Program-made: the position numbers and the translations under genes
The notes under the pieces: generated by a model
What the model was told of the DNA's origin: nothing
Database searches by the model: none
Seen by the model: the letters and a program-made list of their open reading frames with translations, nothing else
Shown: in pieces, positions 14,965-23,334 of the stretch
How the letters are laid out: each line of letters begins with the position of its first letter
Position numbering within the stretch: position 1 is the stretch's first letter
NCBI GenBank assembly: GCA_021203065.1
Contig: JAJQBX010000032.1
Span: 434,001-498,000 of the forward strand
Length of the DNA: 64,000 nucleotides
Source of the DNA: Oscillospiraceae bacterium
GTDB lineage: Bacteria > Bacillota > Clostridia > Oscillospirales > Ruminococcaceae
Direction: 5' to 3'

Positions 14965-17601
14965 TTAGTCCTTTGCAAATTTGCGCTGGAAGAACTTCAC
15001 TATCTCGACCATCGGGATTATAAGTGCACCGAGCGCTATAGCAATCAGGTATTCGTTCCACTCAACACTTGTGAACTCAAATGCGCTGGCGATAACGGGG
15101 ATCTCGCAGACTAATGTTGTTGCAACAAGCGAAGCGACAGCCGCCAGTAAAAGAAGCTTATTCTGAGAGCCAAGCTTGAAGATACTGCCACGCTGCGAGC
15201 GCATATTAAGGCTATGGAAAATCTCAGCCATAGACATGGTCAGGAACGCCATAGTCGTGCCGTCAGCACTGTCTGCAATAGCAAAAGTGCCGGTTTCCAT
15301 AAAGTCGCCGATGAAGTAAGACACGAGAACCAGAATTGTTACTAAGAGTCCCTGATAGCCGATGTCTATGCCCATTCCTCCTGCAAATATTCCGGCTTTT
15401 GCATCACGAGGCTTGCGCTTCATTATGTCGGGCTCAGCCTTTTCTGTTCCCAGAGCCAGAGCCGGGAAGCAGTCGGTTACAAGATTTATCCAGAGGAGAT
15501 GCACAGGCTTTAAGATTGTAAAGCCCATGAGGGTTGCGAAGAATATACTCAGGACTTCGCTCATGTTTGAGCCTAAAAGGAACTGGATAGCCTTTCTTAT
15601 ATTGTCGTAGATTCGTCTTCCCTCTTCTACGGCATTGACGATTGTTGCGAAGTTGTCATCTGCAAGAACCATGTCGGCAACGTTCTTGGTTACATCAGTG
15701 CCGGTTATTCCCATTCCGACGCCGATGTCTGCAGCCTTGATTGAAGGAGCGTCGTTTACGCCGTCGCCGGTCATGGCTGTGACGTAGCCGGCATTTCTCC
15801 ATGCATTGACTATTCTTGTCTTATGCTCCGGCTGAACACGGGCATAGACGCTTATATTCATGAATTCTTTTTCAAAAGTCTCATCGTCCATCTCGTTGAG
15901 CTGTGCACCGGTTACTGCCTTTGAAGTTTCGGTCATGATACCAAGCTCATTGGCAATTGCAACGGCGGTGTCGATATGGTCGCCGGTTATCATAATGGGT
16001 CTTATTCCGGCTTCACGGCACTCCTCGATTGCCGCCTTGACCTCAGGACGGACAGGGTCTATCATTCCGCAAAGACCGATGAAGCAAAGATCATGCTCTA
16101 GGTTCGAACCATCACAGTCATCTGGCATAGCATCCCAGAGTCTTTCAGCACAGGCAAGGACTCTCAGAGCCTTGTCAGCCATAGACTTGTTGGCGGCGAG
16201 AATTTCAGCCTTGTGCTCTTCGGTCATGGGAACGGGTTTTCCATCCTTGAGATAATAAGTGCATTTGTCGACTACAATATCGGGTGCGCCCTTGGTGAAC
16301 TGAATATAAGAGCTTTCAGACGAATGGACGGTTGACATCATCTTTCTCTGCGAGTCAAACGGAGCTTCGCCACAGCGGCAAAGCTTTGATTTCAAACCGG
16401 GCTTGTCCAAGCCCAAGGTGTTTGCCCAAGCTACAAGCGCGGCTTCTGTAGGCTCTCCGGTTACTGTTCCGTCCTCCATAAGCTCTGCATCGCTGCAGAG
16501 TGCCATAGCTGTTGCTATATTCTTTTCATCGGCACCGTAGGAATCGACGACGGTCATCTTGTTCTGGGTGAGGGTGCCGGTTTTGTCGGAGCAGATTATC
16601 TGCGCACAGCCGAGGGTTTCAACAGCGGTAAGCTTTCTTATAATGGCGTTGCGCTTTGACATGTTGGTGACGCCGATCGAAAGAACTACAGTTACTACCG
16701 CCGCAAGTCCCTCGGGAATAGCGGCGACTGCGAGTGAAACAGCTATCATGAACGAATCAAGTACGAGCTCGAAGTCCATGCTTCCGGCTCTTAATAGCTG
16801 TACGGCGAATACTATAACACAGATTCCGAGTACCAGCCAAGTGAGGACCTTGGAAAGCTGGTTGAGCTTGATCTGGAGAGGAGTCTCACCCTCTTCTGCA
16901 TTCTGGAGTGCATCGGCAATCTTGCCCATTTCGGTGTCCATACCGGTTGCGGTTACAACGGCAGTTCCTCTGCCATAGACAACAGTACTGCCCATATAAA
17001 GCATGTTCTTTCTGTCGCCAAGGAGGACATCCTTTTCTCCGTCTTTGAGATTTATGATGTCGATAAATTTATTTACGGGGACTGATTCGCCTGTCAATGC
17101 TGCTTCCTCAGCTTTGAGGCTGGCACTTGAAAGGATTCGTAAATCTGCAGGAACTGCGTCGCCGGCTTCGAGAATTACGATGTCGCCTACTACCAGCTCT
17201 TCACTTCTGACAGTGGTTATCTTGCCGTCACGCATAACCTTTGAGGTGGCGGCGGACATCTCCTGCAGGGCTTCTATCGCCTTTTCCGCCTTGCTTTCCT
17301 GATATACACCCAAAACTGCGTTTACTATTACTACAAACAGGATGATTATAACATCGGCAAAGCTGTCGTTCTCGACTACAGCTAAAATTCCGCTGACCAA
17401 AGCCGCTACCAAAAGTATTATAATCATCGGGTCACAAAGCTCTTCGAAGAACCTTCTTACGAGGCTTTTGCCCTTTTTTGCGGCTAAGACATTTTTGCCG
17501 TCACGCTCAAGGCGTTTGCCGGCTTCCTCTGAACTCAAGCCACTTTCCGAAGAGCCGAGCTCATTTAAGACAGTCTCTTTTTCTTCACAATAATATCTCA
17601 C
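14965..17601 (-). CDS. cation-translocating P-type ATPase (type IIA, Ca/Mn-like)
   Basis: An 878-residue P-type ATPase of the SERCA/PMR1-like group. Residues 1-60 are the N-terminal cation-ATPase domain; the TGES loop is at LTGESVPVNK (~170); PEGL at 296-299 in TM4; the phosphorylated Asp is Asp339 in SDKTGTLTQNK; the nucleotide-binding KGAPDIVVDKC and hinge MTGDGVNDAPSIK follow; NLVTDCFPALALG in TM6 carries the ion-site Asn and Asp; C-terminal helices end at the stop. The start lies 19 bp after mntP, so it is probably transcribed from the manganese-riboswitch promoter. That makes Mn2+ efflux as plausible as Ca2+ efflux. The family is usually annotated as calcium-transporting. Confidence 0.93.
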   Translation of the reverse strand: MRYYCEEKETVLNELGSSESGLSSEEAGKRLERDGKNVLAAKKGKSLVRRFFEELCDPMIIILLVAALVSGILAVVENDSFADVIIILFVVIVNAVLGVYQESKAEKAIEALQEMSAATSKVMRDGKITTVRSEELVVGDIVILEAGDAVPADLRILSSASLKAEEAALTGESVPVNKFIDIINLKDGEKDVLLGDRKNMLYMGSTVVYGRGTAVVTATGMDTEMGKIADALQNAEEGETPLQIKLNQLSKVLTWLVLGICVIVFAVQLLRAGSMDFELVLDSFMIAVSLAVAAIPEGLAAVVTVVLSIGVTNMSKRNAIIRKLTAVETLGCAQIICSDKTGTLTQNKMTVVDSYGADEKNIATAMALCSDAELMEDGTVTGEPTEAALVAWANTLGLDKPGLKSKLCRCGEAPFDSQRKMMSTVHSSESSYIQFTKGAPDIVVDKCTYYLKDGKPVPMTEEHKAEILAANKSMADKALRVLACAERLWDAMPDDCDGSNLEHDLCFIGLCGMIDPVRPEVKAAIEECREAGIRPIMITGDHIDTAVAIANELGIMTETSKAVTGAQLNEMDDETFEKEFMNISVYARVQPEHKTRIVNAWRNAGYVTAMTGDGVNDAPSIKAADIGVGMGITGTDVTKNVADMVLADDNFATIVNAVEEGRRIYDNIRKAIQFLLGSNMSEVLSIFFATLMGFTILKPVHLLWINLVTDCFPALALGTEKAEPDIMKRKPRDAKAGIFAGGMGIDIGYQGLLVTILVLVSYFIGDFMETGTFAIADSADGTTMAFLTMSMAEIFHSLNMRSQRGSIFKLGSQNKLLLLAAVASLVATTLVCEIPVIASAFEFTSVEWNEYLIAIALGALIIPMVEIVKFFQRKFAKD

Positions 17602-17620
17602 AACAATTCTCCTTTAAGTT

Positions 17621-18208
17621 TTATCCGATAAGTCCGGTGATGAAAATCTCAAGACCGATTGCAATCAGAATTACTCCACCCAAAATCTGTGCCCTGTTTG
17701 AAAGCTTGGTTCCAAATTTCTTTCCGATGATAAGACCAGCAATGCAAATTACAAAGGTGACAGCCGCAATTATGAGCGACGCTACAAGAGCCATAAGCCA
17801 GTTGTAATCGGAAATTGTAAATCCTACGGAAAGTGCATCGATTGAGGTTGCGATTCCCTGAATCAGCAGTGCGCCTATTCCGAGACCTGTGCTTTCCTCC
17901 TCAGATTCGCCTTTCTTTGTTCCCTCGGCTATCATTCTTCCTCCGATAAAACCGAGAAGAATAAGTGCTATCCATGGGATAAGCTTCTCAAACGCCGTGA
18001 AGTACTGAACGATGGTATGTACACATATCCAGCCTATCATCGGCATAAGAGCCTGAAATCCGGCAAAAACGCCTGCAATTCCGCACATTTTACTCTTACG
18101 CATTTTAGGCTCATTCAAGCCGTTTGCCATTGAAACCGAAAAGGCGTCCATGGCAAGACCTACGCCCAGAAGTGCGCTGTTGAAGAAGAACAGAAAGCTC
18201 CACTCCAT
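17621..18208 (-). CDS. mntP: manganese efflux pump MntP
   Basis: A 195-residue integral membrane protein with six predicted helices, made of two repeats typical of MntP (LysE superfamily). The hallmark conserved acidic segment GVGLAMDAFSVSMANGL is at residues 15-31 and its counterpart GIATSIDALSVGFTISDY at about 120. The family exports Mn2+. It is preceded by a yybP-ykoY riboswitch and terminator, the classic arrangement for this gene, and followed by the P-type ATPase. Confidence 0.93.
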   Translation of the reverse strand: MEWSFLFFFNSALLGVGLAMDAFSVSMANGLNEPKMRKSKMCGIAGVFAGFQALMPMIGWICVHTIVQYFTAFEKLIPWIALILLGFIGGRMIAEGTKKGESEEESTGLGIGALLIQGIATSIDALSVGFTISDYNWLMALVASLIIAAVTFVICIAGLIIGKKFGTKLSNRAQILGGVILIAIGLEIFITGLIG

Positions 18209-18237
18209 TAAATATCTACCTCCAGTCAGTTAATAGC

Positions 18238-18273
18238 AAAAACCCAAGTACGACTGCTGAGCCGGACTTGGGT
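18238..18273 (-). terminator. riboswitch expression-platform terminator before mntP
   Basis: Minus-strand stem ACCCAAGT/ACTTGGGT (18273-18242) with a run of five T on its 3' side, between the Mn aptamer and the mntP ribosome site (TGGAGGT). It fits a transcriptional on-switch in which Mn-bound aptamer prevents this hairpin. Confidence 0.8.
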
Positions 18274-18309
18274 CTATAAGTCTATTAAGACACTTGTACA
18301 GCTTTACAG

Positions 18310-18435
18310 TTATACATGAGTCTCGCAATTTAAAACAAGCCAGATTGCAACCACGCTTATAGTTGCCTCGTTGCCGCAATCAGGATGTTGACTTGCTACG
18401 CAGATACTGCGCTTGCTACTCCCTCACGGGAAATT
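18310..18435 (-). ncRNA. yybP-ykoY manganese riboswitch
   Basis: The minus-strand leader of mntP has the landmarks of the yybP-ykoY class: a GTGAGGGAGTAGC 5' segment, an extensively paired central part, and the conserved 3' segment TTGCGAGACTCATG that closes the aptamer. Location directly before mntP matches the known genetic association of this Mn2+ sensor. Aptamer limits are approximate because I judged pairing by eye. Confidence 0.85.
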
Positions 18436-18446
18436 CACTTGCGATG

Positions 18447-18475
18447 ATTATAACACTTTGGATTTAGGCTGTCAA
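18447..18475 (-). promoter_or_regulatory. consensus promoter of the mntP riboswitch operon
   Basis: Minus-strand TTGACA (18475-18470), 17-bp spacer, TATAAT (18452-18447): a perfect sigma-A consensus. Such a strong promoter suits a transcript throttled by a riboswitch. Confidence 0.88.
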
Positions 18476-18554
18476 GCTTTTCAAGTAAGAATTTTTCGAC
18501 TTTCGGCTCAGAAATGCTGATTTTTGGACAAACAGGATTTTTTGTGAAGAGATA

Positions 18555-18590
18555 AAAGCCCCGCTTCAATATTATACGAAACAGGGCTTT
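18555..18590 (-). terminator. terminator after folD
   Basis: Stem AAAGCCC/GGGCTTT with a loop of about 22 bases and TTTT on the minus-strand 3' side, starting 8 bp after the folD stop. Confidence 0.75.
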
Positions 18591-18597
18591 ATAATTA

Positions 18598-19452
18598 TTA
18601 CTTGACAACCGAAAGCTTTGCCGCACTGTAGGTGTTTTCCATAAGCATGGCAATTGTCATCGGTCCTACTCCGCCGGGAACAGGAGTTATGAAGCCTGCA
18701 ACCTTTGATGCCGCCTTGAAATCCACATCACCGCAGAGCTTGCCGTTTGCATCACGGTTCATTCCGACATCGATTACGACCGCTCCGGGCTTTATCATAT
18801 CGCCGGTGATAAGCTTAGGCTTGCCAACAGCAGCTACAAGAATATCCGCTTCACGGCAGACATCACCCAAGTTTTCTGTCTTCGAGTGGCAAATGGTGAC
18901 TGTGCCGTTTGCCTGTAAAAGGAGCATTGCCATCGGCTTTCCGACGATATTGCTTCTTCCGACAACCACGCATCTCTTGCCTGCAACCTCAGTGCCGGTT
19001 GACTTTATCAGCTCCATGACTCCTGCAGGAGTGCAGGGCGCAAAATCGGCACTTCCCGTGACGAGCTTACCTACGTTTACCGGGTGGAAGCAGTCGACAT
19101 CCTTTTTAGGATTAATTGCCGCTATGATTTCGTCTTCGTCGATATGCTTTGGAAGCGGGAGCTGAACCAGAATTCCGTGGATATTCGGGTCACGGTTCAG
19201 CGTGTCGATGAGCTCCAACAGGACAATTTCTGGAGTTTCAGCAGGGAGGACATATTCAAACGACTTAAAGCCCACTTCCTCACAAGCTTTCTTCTTGTTT
19301 CGGACGTATATTTTTGATGCAGGATCGTTTCCGACAAGAACCACTGCAAGACCGGGAGTTATTTTCGAGGTCTTCTGAAACCTGATTGCGTCCTTACGGA
19401 TTCTTTCCTTTACTGCCGCTGCAACGGCTTTTCCGTCTATAATTTCTGCCAT
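18598..19452 (-). CDS. folD: methylenetetrahydrofolate dehydrogenase/cyclohydrolase
   Basis: A 284-residue bifunctional enzyme interconverting 5,10-methylene-, methenyl- and 10-formyl-tetrahydrofolate with NADP. The N-terminal catalytic part shows [16 protein letters not shown] (catalytic Tyr and Lys near residues 49-53) and [13 protein letters not shown] near residue 95. The Rossmann part has [18 protein letters not shown] near residue 162 and the C-terminal signature [19 protein letters not shown]. Complete and of standard length. It ends 18 bp from nothing but a terminator and lies downstream of lgt with a 25-bp gap, so both may share a transcript. Confidence 0.97.
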   Translation of the reverse strand: MAEIIDGKAVAAAVKERIRKDAIRFQKTSKITPGLAVVLVGNDPASKIYVRNKKKACEEVGFKSFEYVLPAETPEIVLLELIDTLNRDPNIHGILVQLPLPKHIDEDEIIAAINPKKDVDCFHPVNVGKLVTGSADFAPCTPAGVMELIKSTGTEVAGKRCVVVGRSNIVGKPMAMLLLQANGTVTICHSKTENLGDVCREADILVAAVGKPKLITGDMIKPGAVVIDVGMNRDANGKLCGDVDFKAASKVAGFITPVPGGVGPMTIAMLMENTYSAAKLSVVK

Positions 19453-19477
19453 ATAATTCCCCTTTGTAACTATAATT

Positions 19478-20818
19478 TTATTCTTCTTTGTTTACTTCCT
19501 CTTCTTCGGGTTCAGGAGATTCTTCTGAAGCTTCTTCAGGTACTTCTTCTGGTTCAGCCTCGGAAATTTCTTCCGGTTCAGATTCAGCATCTTCCGATGC
19601 TTCTCCATCCTCTTCGGGAGACTCTTCAGATTCTTCTGCCTCTTCAGGCTCAGGCTCTTCTGAATCAGATTCCCCTGTTTCTGGGGCTTCACCATTTTCA
19701 TCTAAGAACTCTTCTGCAAGTATATGTGAGTTGTCCTCGACGATATGCTCATCCTCTTCGAGGTTTTCATTCTGACCCTTCTTGGTCTTCTTATAAGCTT
19801 CCTTGAGGAGAGCCTTGGACTCGTCTGTGTCACAGTAAAGTACATAACCGCCAAGCTTCTTTTGTCTTATCTTCATGAAGATAAGCATAACTACAGCGAA
19901 TATGAAGCAGGCACCAGCCAAAAGCTGTGAAACCTTGAGAGAAATAACGTCGTTATTGATGAGGTACAAGCTGTCGGTTCGAAGTCCCTCAATCCAGAAT
20001 CTTCCGAAGCCGTACCAGCCGATATACATAAGGAACAGCTGACCGTCAAACTTGCGGTGCTTCGAGTAGATATGAAGAAGTATGAAGCCTAAGAGACACC
20101 AGAGCGACTCGTACAGGAAGCAGGGATGCGCAAGCATGTTGAGTGCACGGTTGGTTACTACTGACGAATTGTCGGGGTAGACGTAGAAGTAGACGCCGTT
20201 TAAGATGGTCTTTGAAACCATGCCCCAAGGAAGATTTCCAGCTGAAAGAACTTCTGAATAGCCGTATGCTTCCTCATTGAAGAAGTTGCCCCAGCGTCCA
20301 AGACACTGACCTATCAGAAAGCCCATTCCGGCAAGGTCGAGCATCGGAGCGAGCTTGACTTTTCGGATCTTTGCCATGATTCCGCCGATGAGGAGACCGC
20401 CGATTATACCGCCATAGATGGCAAGTCCGCCGTCACGGATATTGAATATAAGCGAGAAGTCGAGTGTGCCCTCTTCGGTCATATAATTGTCAAGGCTGAA
20501 TATAACATAGTAAAGACGAGCTCCGATAATTCCGCCGATGAGACCGGCAAGAACCGTGTCGGTAACTCTGTCAATATCGAGACCGAATTTACGGCATCTC
20601 GAAAATGCGTATATCATTGCGAGAACCATTCCGAGAGCAATCAGGAATCCATACCAATAGATGTCAAGATTGATGCCCGGGATTGTGAACATTACGTTGT
20701 CAATCGAAAGTCCATTCGGGAAAAGCTTTGTGAACAGCGTACTGTTTGGAAAATAAATCACATTGCCGTCGCTGTCAAGTAGCTCACGGACAAAGTCAGA
20801 AGTCATTGCTAAGGTCAT
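19478..20818 (-). CDS. lgt: prolipoprotein diacylglyceryl transferase with long acidic C-terminal tail
   Basis: Lgt moves a diacylglyceryl group from phosphatidylglycerol to the lipobox cysteine of prelipoproteins. The core (about residues 45-325) has the family motifs [41 protein letters not shown] and [15 protein letters not shown], spread over about seven membrane helices. Unlike the usual 250-300 residues, this protein has 446: after about residue 330 comes a charged segment and then a tail of roughly 90 residues made almost only of Glu, Ser, Pro and Ala, and there are about 40 extra residues before the first helix. The ATG at 20818 overlaps the stop of a 14-codon upstream ORF. Supplies lipidation for lipoproteins such as those encoded at 5242-6885 and 10085-10549. 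Confidence 0.95.
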   Translation of the reverse strand: MTLAMTSDFVRELLDSDGNVIYFPNSTLFTKLFPNGLSIDNVMFTIPGINLDIYWYGFLIALGMVLAMIYAFSRCRKFGLDIDRVTDTVLAGLIGGIIGARLYYVIFSLDNYMTEEGTLDFSLIFNIRDGGLAIYGGIIGGLLIGGIMAKIRKVKLAPMLDLAGMGFLIGQCLGRWGNFFNEEAYGYSEVLSAGNLPWGMVSKTILNGVYFYVYPDNSSVVTNRALNMLAHPCFLYESLWCLLGFILLHIYSKHRKFDGQLFLMYIGWYGFGRFWIEGLRTDSLYLINNDVISLKVSQLLAGACFIFAVVMLIFMKIRQKKLGGYVLYCDTDESKALLKEAYKKTKKGQNENLEEDEHIVEDNSHILAEEFLDENGEAPETGESDSEEPEPEEAEESEESPEEDGEASEDAESEPEEISEAEPEEVPEEASEESPEPEEEEVNKEE

Positions 20819-20859
20819 GCTGAGAATACCTTTCGTAAAAATTTGGTGCGAAAATCCAT
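20815..20859 (-). CDS. putative 14-residue upstream ORF overlapping lgt
   Basis: ATG at 20859 with a very strong ribosome site (GGAGGTGG) opens a frame [14 protein letters not shown] whose TGA overlaps the lgt ATG (ATGA). The lgt ATG itself has only a modest AAAGG. The arrangement suggests translational coupling or a leader peptide; a single-base frameshift in a longer lgt is an alternative. No homologue is known to me. Confidence 0.45.
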   Translation of the reverse strand: MDFRTKFLRKVFSA

Positions 20860-20872
20860 ATCCACCTCCGCT

Positions 20873-20901
20873 ATTGTATCACAATACGAGGTTTATTGCA
20901 A
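20873..20901 (-). promoter_or_regulatory. promoter of the lgt operon
   Basis: Minus-strand TTGCAA (20901-20896), 17-bp spacer, TACAAT (20878-20873), a few bases before the upstream-ORF ribosome site. Confidence 0.65.
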
Positions 20902-21071
20902 GAGTTACACATTAATTTCATCTTTCATGGCGCAGAAATCATATATTTGTGTGGGAAAGAATAGCTATTACTATGAAAAAATTCAAGCGCACACCAGAAT
21001 ATGCGCCTGAACATATACGACATGATTATGTTACCTGAATATAAACATACAGACATGCGCCGAAGCAGGAA

Positions 21072-21320
21072 TCAGATGTCCATTTCCTTGATCTTCTTAA
21101 GGCAGGCAGGGCAAATGTGCTTGTTGCCGAAAGGAATGATGTCCTCGTCCTCGCCGCAGAGTGCACAGGTGTTGGAATACTTTCTTAAGATAATGTTGCC
21201 GCCGTCGGTCAGAATTTCGATAGGATCCTTGATGTTGAGATCCAGCGACTTTCTGAGCTCCATAGGGATAACAATTCTTCCAAGCTCGTCTATTCTTCTT
21301 ACAATACCGGTTGATTTCAT
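21072..21320 (-). CDS. AbrB/SpoVT-family transcriptional regulator with zinc-ribbon tail
   Basis: An 82-residue DNA-binding protein starting at the ATG at 21320, which has AAGGAGG nine bases upstream (the frame extends further but without support). Residues 1-50 are a swapped-hairpin AbrB domain: MKSTGIVRRIDELGRIVIP then MELRKSLDLNIKDPIEIL. The C-terminus has two CxxC pairs (CALCGE and CPACLKK) that should bind zinc. Clostridial AbrB homologues of this form act as transition-state or metabolic regulators; the target genes cannot be inferred. Confidence 0.88.
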   Translation of the reverse strand: MKSTGIVRRIDELGRIVIPMELRKSLDLNIKDPIEILTDGGNIILRKYSNTCALCGEDEDIIPFGNKHICPACLKKIKEMDI

Positions 21321-21350
21321 GGTGTCGTACCTCCTTGACGTTATATAAAT

Positions 21351-21379
21351 ATTATACAACATAATCCGACACAATGCAA
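21351..21379 (-). promoter_or_regulatory. promoter of the AbrB-family gene
   Basis: Minus-strand TTGCAT (21379-21374), 17-bp spacer, TATAAT (21356-21351), 30 bp before the start. Confidence 0.7.
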
Positions 21380-21474
21380 GTGCCAATCAAGGTAAAATTT
21401 CAGAAATTGGTGTGAAAATACATTTTTTGTGTTGTCATGTAAAATAGATTTCAAAAAGCAAATGGAGTGAGGTT

Positions 21475-22059
21475 ATGATAGATTATATACTTGTGGGAAT
21501 TATTGCTGTATCCTGCATTTATGGGTTTATTAACGGCGGTGCGGAAGCGGTTTCAAGCGCAGTTCTTACAAGTGGACAAACTGCTGTCACGCTGACTCTC
21601 AGTATTCTGGGTGCGATGGCAACGTGGGGAGGCGTTATGAAATTGGCTGAAAAAAGCGGGCTTACAGACAAAATTGCTCGTCTGATAAGCCCGGTCATAA
21701 GTCTTATATTCAAAGGTATTGACAAAAATTCAAAAGCATTCAAGGCTATTGCTATGAACATAACCGCTAATCTCTTCGGACTCGGAAATGCCGCAACGCC
21801 ACTTGGAATTGAAGCTATGAAAGAGCTTAAAAATGAAGAGGGTTGTGGCGACACAGCATCACGGAACATGATTCTTCTGACAGTTATCAACACCTCTTCA
21901 ATTGAGCTTATACCGTCAACAGTTGCGGCACTGCGGCTCGCATATGGGAGCACATCTCCGATGGACATCTTGCCATGTGTACTGATGGTGTCGGTTCTGT
22001 CATTGACGGCTGCTGTTACATGTGCATATGCGTTCGATTGGATTGGTAGGAAGAAATGA
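21475..22059 (+). CDS. spmA: spore maturation protein A (nucleoside-recognition/Gate domain)
   Basis: A 194-residue membrane protein with about five hydrophobic segments, matching SpmA, which together with SpmB is needed for spore-core dehydration in Bacillus and Clostridium. Landmarks are the first helix YILVGIIAVSCIYGFINGG, the GAMATWGGVMKLAEKSGLTD segment and FGLGNAATPLGIEAMKEL near residue 110, characteristic of the Gate family. ATGA overlap with spmB shows coupled translation. The -10-like TAAAAT about 35 bp upstream is weak, and no convincing -35 was seen, in keeping with a sporulation-specific sigma factor. Confidence 0.88.
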   Translation: MIDYILVGIIAVSCIYGFINGGAEAVSSAVLTSGQTAVTLTLSILGAMATWGGVMKLAEKSGLTDKIARLISPVISLIFKGIDKNSKAFKAIAMNITANLFGLGNAATPLGIEAMKELKNEEGCGDTASRNMILLTVINTSSIELIPSTVAALRLAYGSTSPMDILPCVLMVSVLSLTAAVTCAYAFDWIGRKK

Positions 22060-22580
22060 GAATTACAAGCTTTGTTGTTCCGGTATTTGTTCTCGGAGTA
22101 GTTCTGTATAGTCTTCACAAGAAAATTGGAGTCTTCGATACATTTATATCGGGAGCAAAAGAGAATATAGCAGTTTGCTTCGACATTCTACCATCTCTGG
22201 CTGCACTTATGCTGGCTGTAGAGATGTTCAAGGCATCGGGTGCACTTTCGGCGTTGACCGAGCTCATTGAGCCGATTACATCGATTATCGGGATACCATC
22301 TGAATGTGTGCCACTTGCGCTCATGCGACCGGTTTCGGGAAGCGGTGCGCTTTCGATGCTCGACAGCATTCTGTCAGAATACGGTGCTGACAGCTTTGTC
22401 GGAAGAGTTGCAAGCGTGCTGATGGGGTCTACGGAAACTACTTTGTACACGGTTGCAGTATACTTCGGTGCTGTTAAGATCAAAAAGACAAGACATGCAC
22501 TGCCGTCGGCACTTGTGGGAGACTTTACAGCATTTTTGCTTTCAGCATTGGCGGTCAGGCTCTTTTTCACCGTTCAATAA
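22056..22580 (+). CDS. spmB: spore maturation protein B
   Basis: A 174-residue Gate-domain membrane protein, partner of SpmA. It shows the conserved FKASGALSALTELIEPITSI helix region, CVPLALMRPVSGSGALSM near residue 90 and STETTLYTVAVYFGAVKIKK near residue 130. The last 14 bases overlap the 3' end of the convergent ymdB-like gene, with no terminator between. Confidence 0.88.
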   Translation: MRITSFVVPVFVLGVVLYSLHKKIGVFDTFISGAKENIAVCFDILPSLAALMLAVEMFKASGALSALTELIEPITSIIGIPSECVPLALMRPVSGSGALSMLDSILSEYGADSFVGRVASVLMGSTETTLYTVAVYFGAVKIKKTRHALPSALVGDFTAFLLSALAVRLFFTVQ

Positions 22581-23334
22581 TTCGCTCAATGTGAGAAGCT
22601 TTGCCGATTTTCTCGTCAAAATCGACTATAACGGCATTTATGAAGCAAGGTGTGTCGGCTTCCATGAATCTTACGGGATAATTGAGGCGTTGCTTTTCGA
22701 TTGCAATTTCCTTGTTGACACCAAGGACAGATTCTTCCGGTCCGGTCATTCCGACGTCTGTGATATAGGCAGTTCCACCGGGTATAACTGCCTCGTCGGC
22801 GGTCTGGACATGGGTGTGAGTGCCAAAAACTCCGGTGACTCTTCCGGCGAGGTAGTAACCGAGGGCTTTCTTTTCAGCGGTGGCTTCGGCGTGGAAATCG
22901 ACGAAGATGTTCTTGGTTTCGATACCTGAGAGTATTTCATCGGCAGTTCTGAATGGGTTTGCAAGCGGCTCCATGTAGATGACGCCCATCAGGTTTACAA
23001 CAGCAATCTGACACCTTCCCATGTCGAGGGTGTAGACTCCCTTTCCACAAACTTCGTCAGAGTAGTTTGCGGGTCTTAAAAGATGTGGCACGCTGTCGAA
23101 AATCTGAACCGATTCACGCCTCTTGAAAGCATGGTTGCCGGTTGTGATGACGTCAGCACCGATTCGGGTGAGAAAGTCGCAGGAATGAACGGTTATGCCG
23201 TTGCCGGAGGCGGAGTTTTCACCGTTGATGACTGTTACATCTATTTTATACCTGCGTTTGATGTCATGAAGCTTTGATGCCAAAAAATCGCAACCGGTTT
23301 GGGAAACGACATCACCTATCATAAGTAGTCTCAT
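22567..23334 (-). CDS. YmdB-family metallophosphoesterase
   Basis: A 255-residue binuclear-metal phosphoesterase of the TIGR00282/YmdB family; the Bacillus protein hydrolyses 2',3'-cyclic nucleotides and affects biofilm and motility decisions. MRLLMIGDVVSQTGCDFL holds the first metal Asp, VINGENSASGNG the Asn/Glu, TTGNHAFKRRES the GNH motif, and FVDFHAEATAEK plus VFGTHTHVQTADE the later metal His residues. The ATG at 23334 (AAGGAGGATTCAGA upstream) overlaps the ttcA-like stop as ATGA. Confidence 0.93.
   Translation of the reverse strand: MRLLMIGDVVSQTGCDFLASKLHDIKRRYKIDVTVINGENSASGNGITVHSCDFLTRIGADVITTGNHAFKRRESVQIFDSVPHLLRPANYSDEVCGKGVYTLDMGRCQIAVVNLMGVIYMEPLANPFRTADEILSGIETKNIFVDFHAEATAEKKALGYYLAGRVTGVFGTHTHVQTADEAVIPGGTAYITDVGMTGPEESVLGVNKEIAIEKQRLNYPVRFMEADTPCFINAVIVDFDEKIGKASHIERIIER

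Noticed and set aside
19488..19775. Ser-rich plus-strand frame opposite the lgt tail
   Set aside because: It is the complement of the GAA/GAG/TCT-rich tail codons, not an independent gene; the tail is in frame with the intact Lgt core.
21421..21470. Sigma-A promoter for spmA
   Set aside because: Only a TAAAAT-like -10 is visible with no matching -35 at a suitable distance; a sporulation sigma factor site could not be established by eye.
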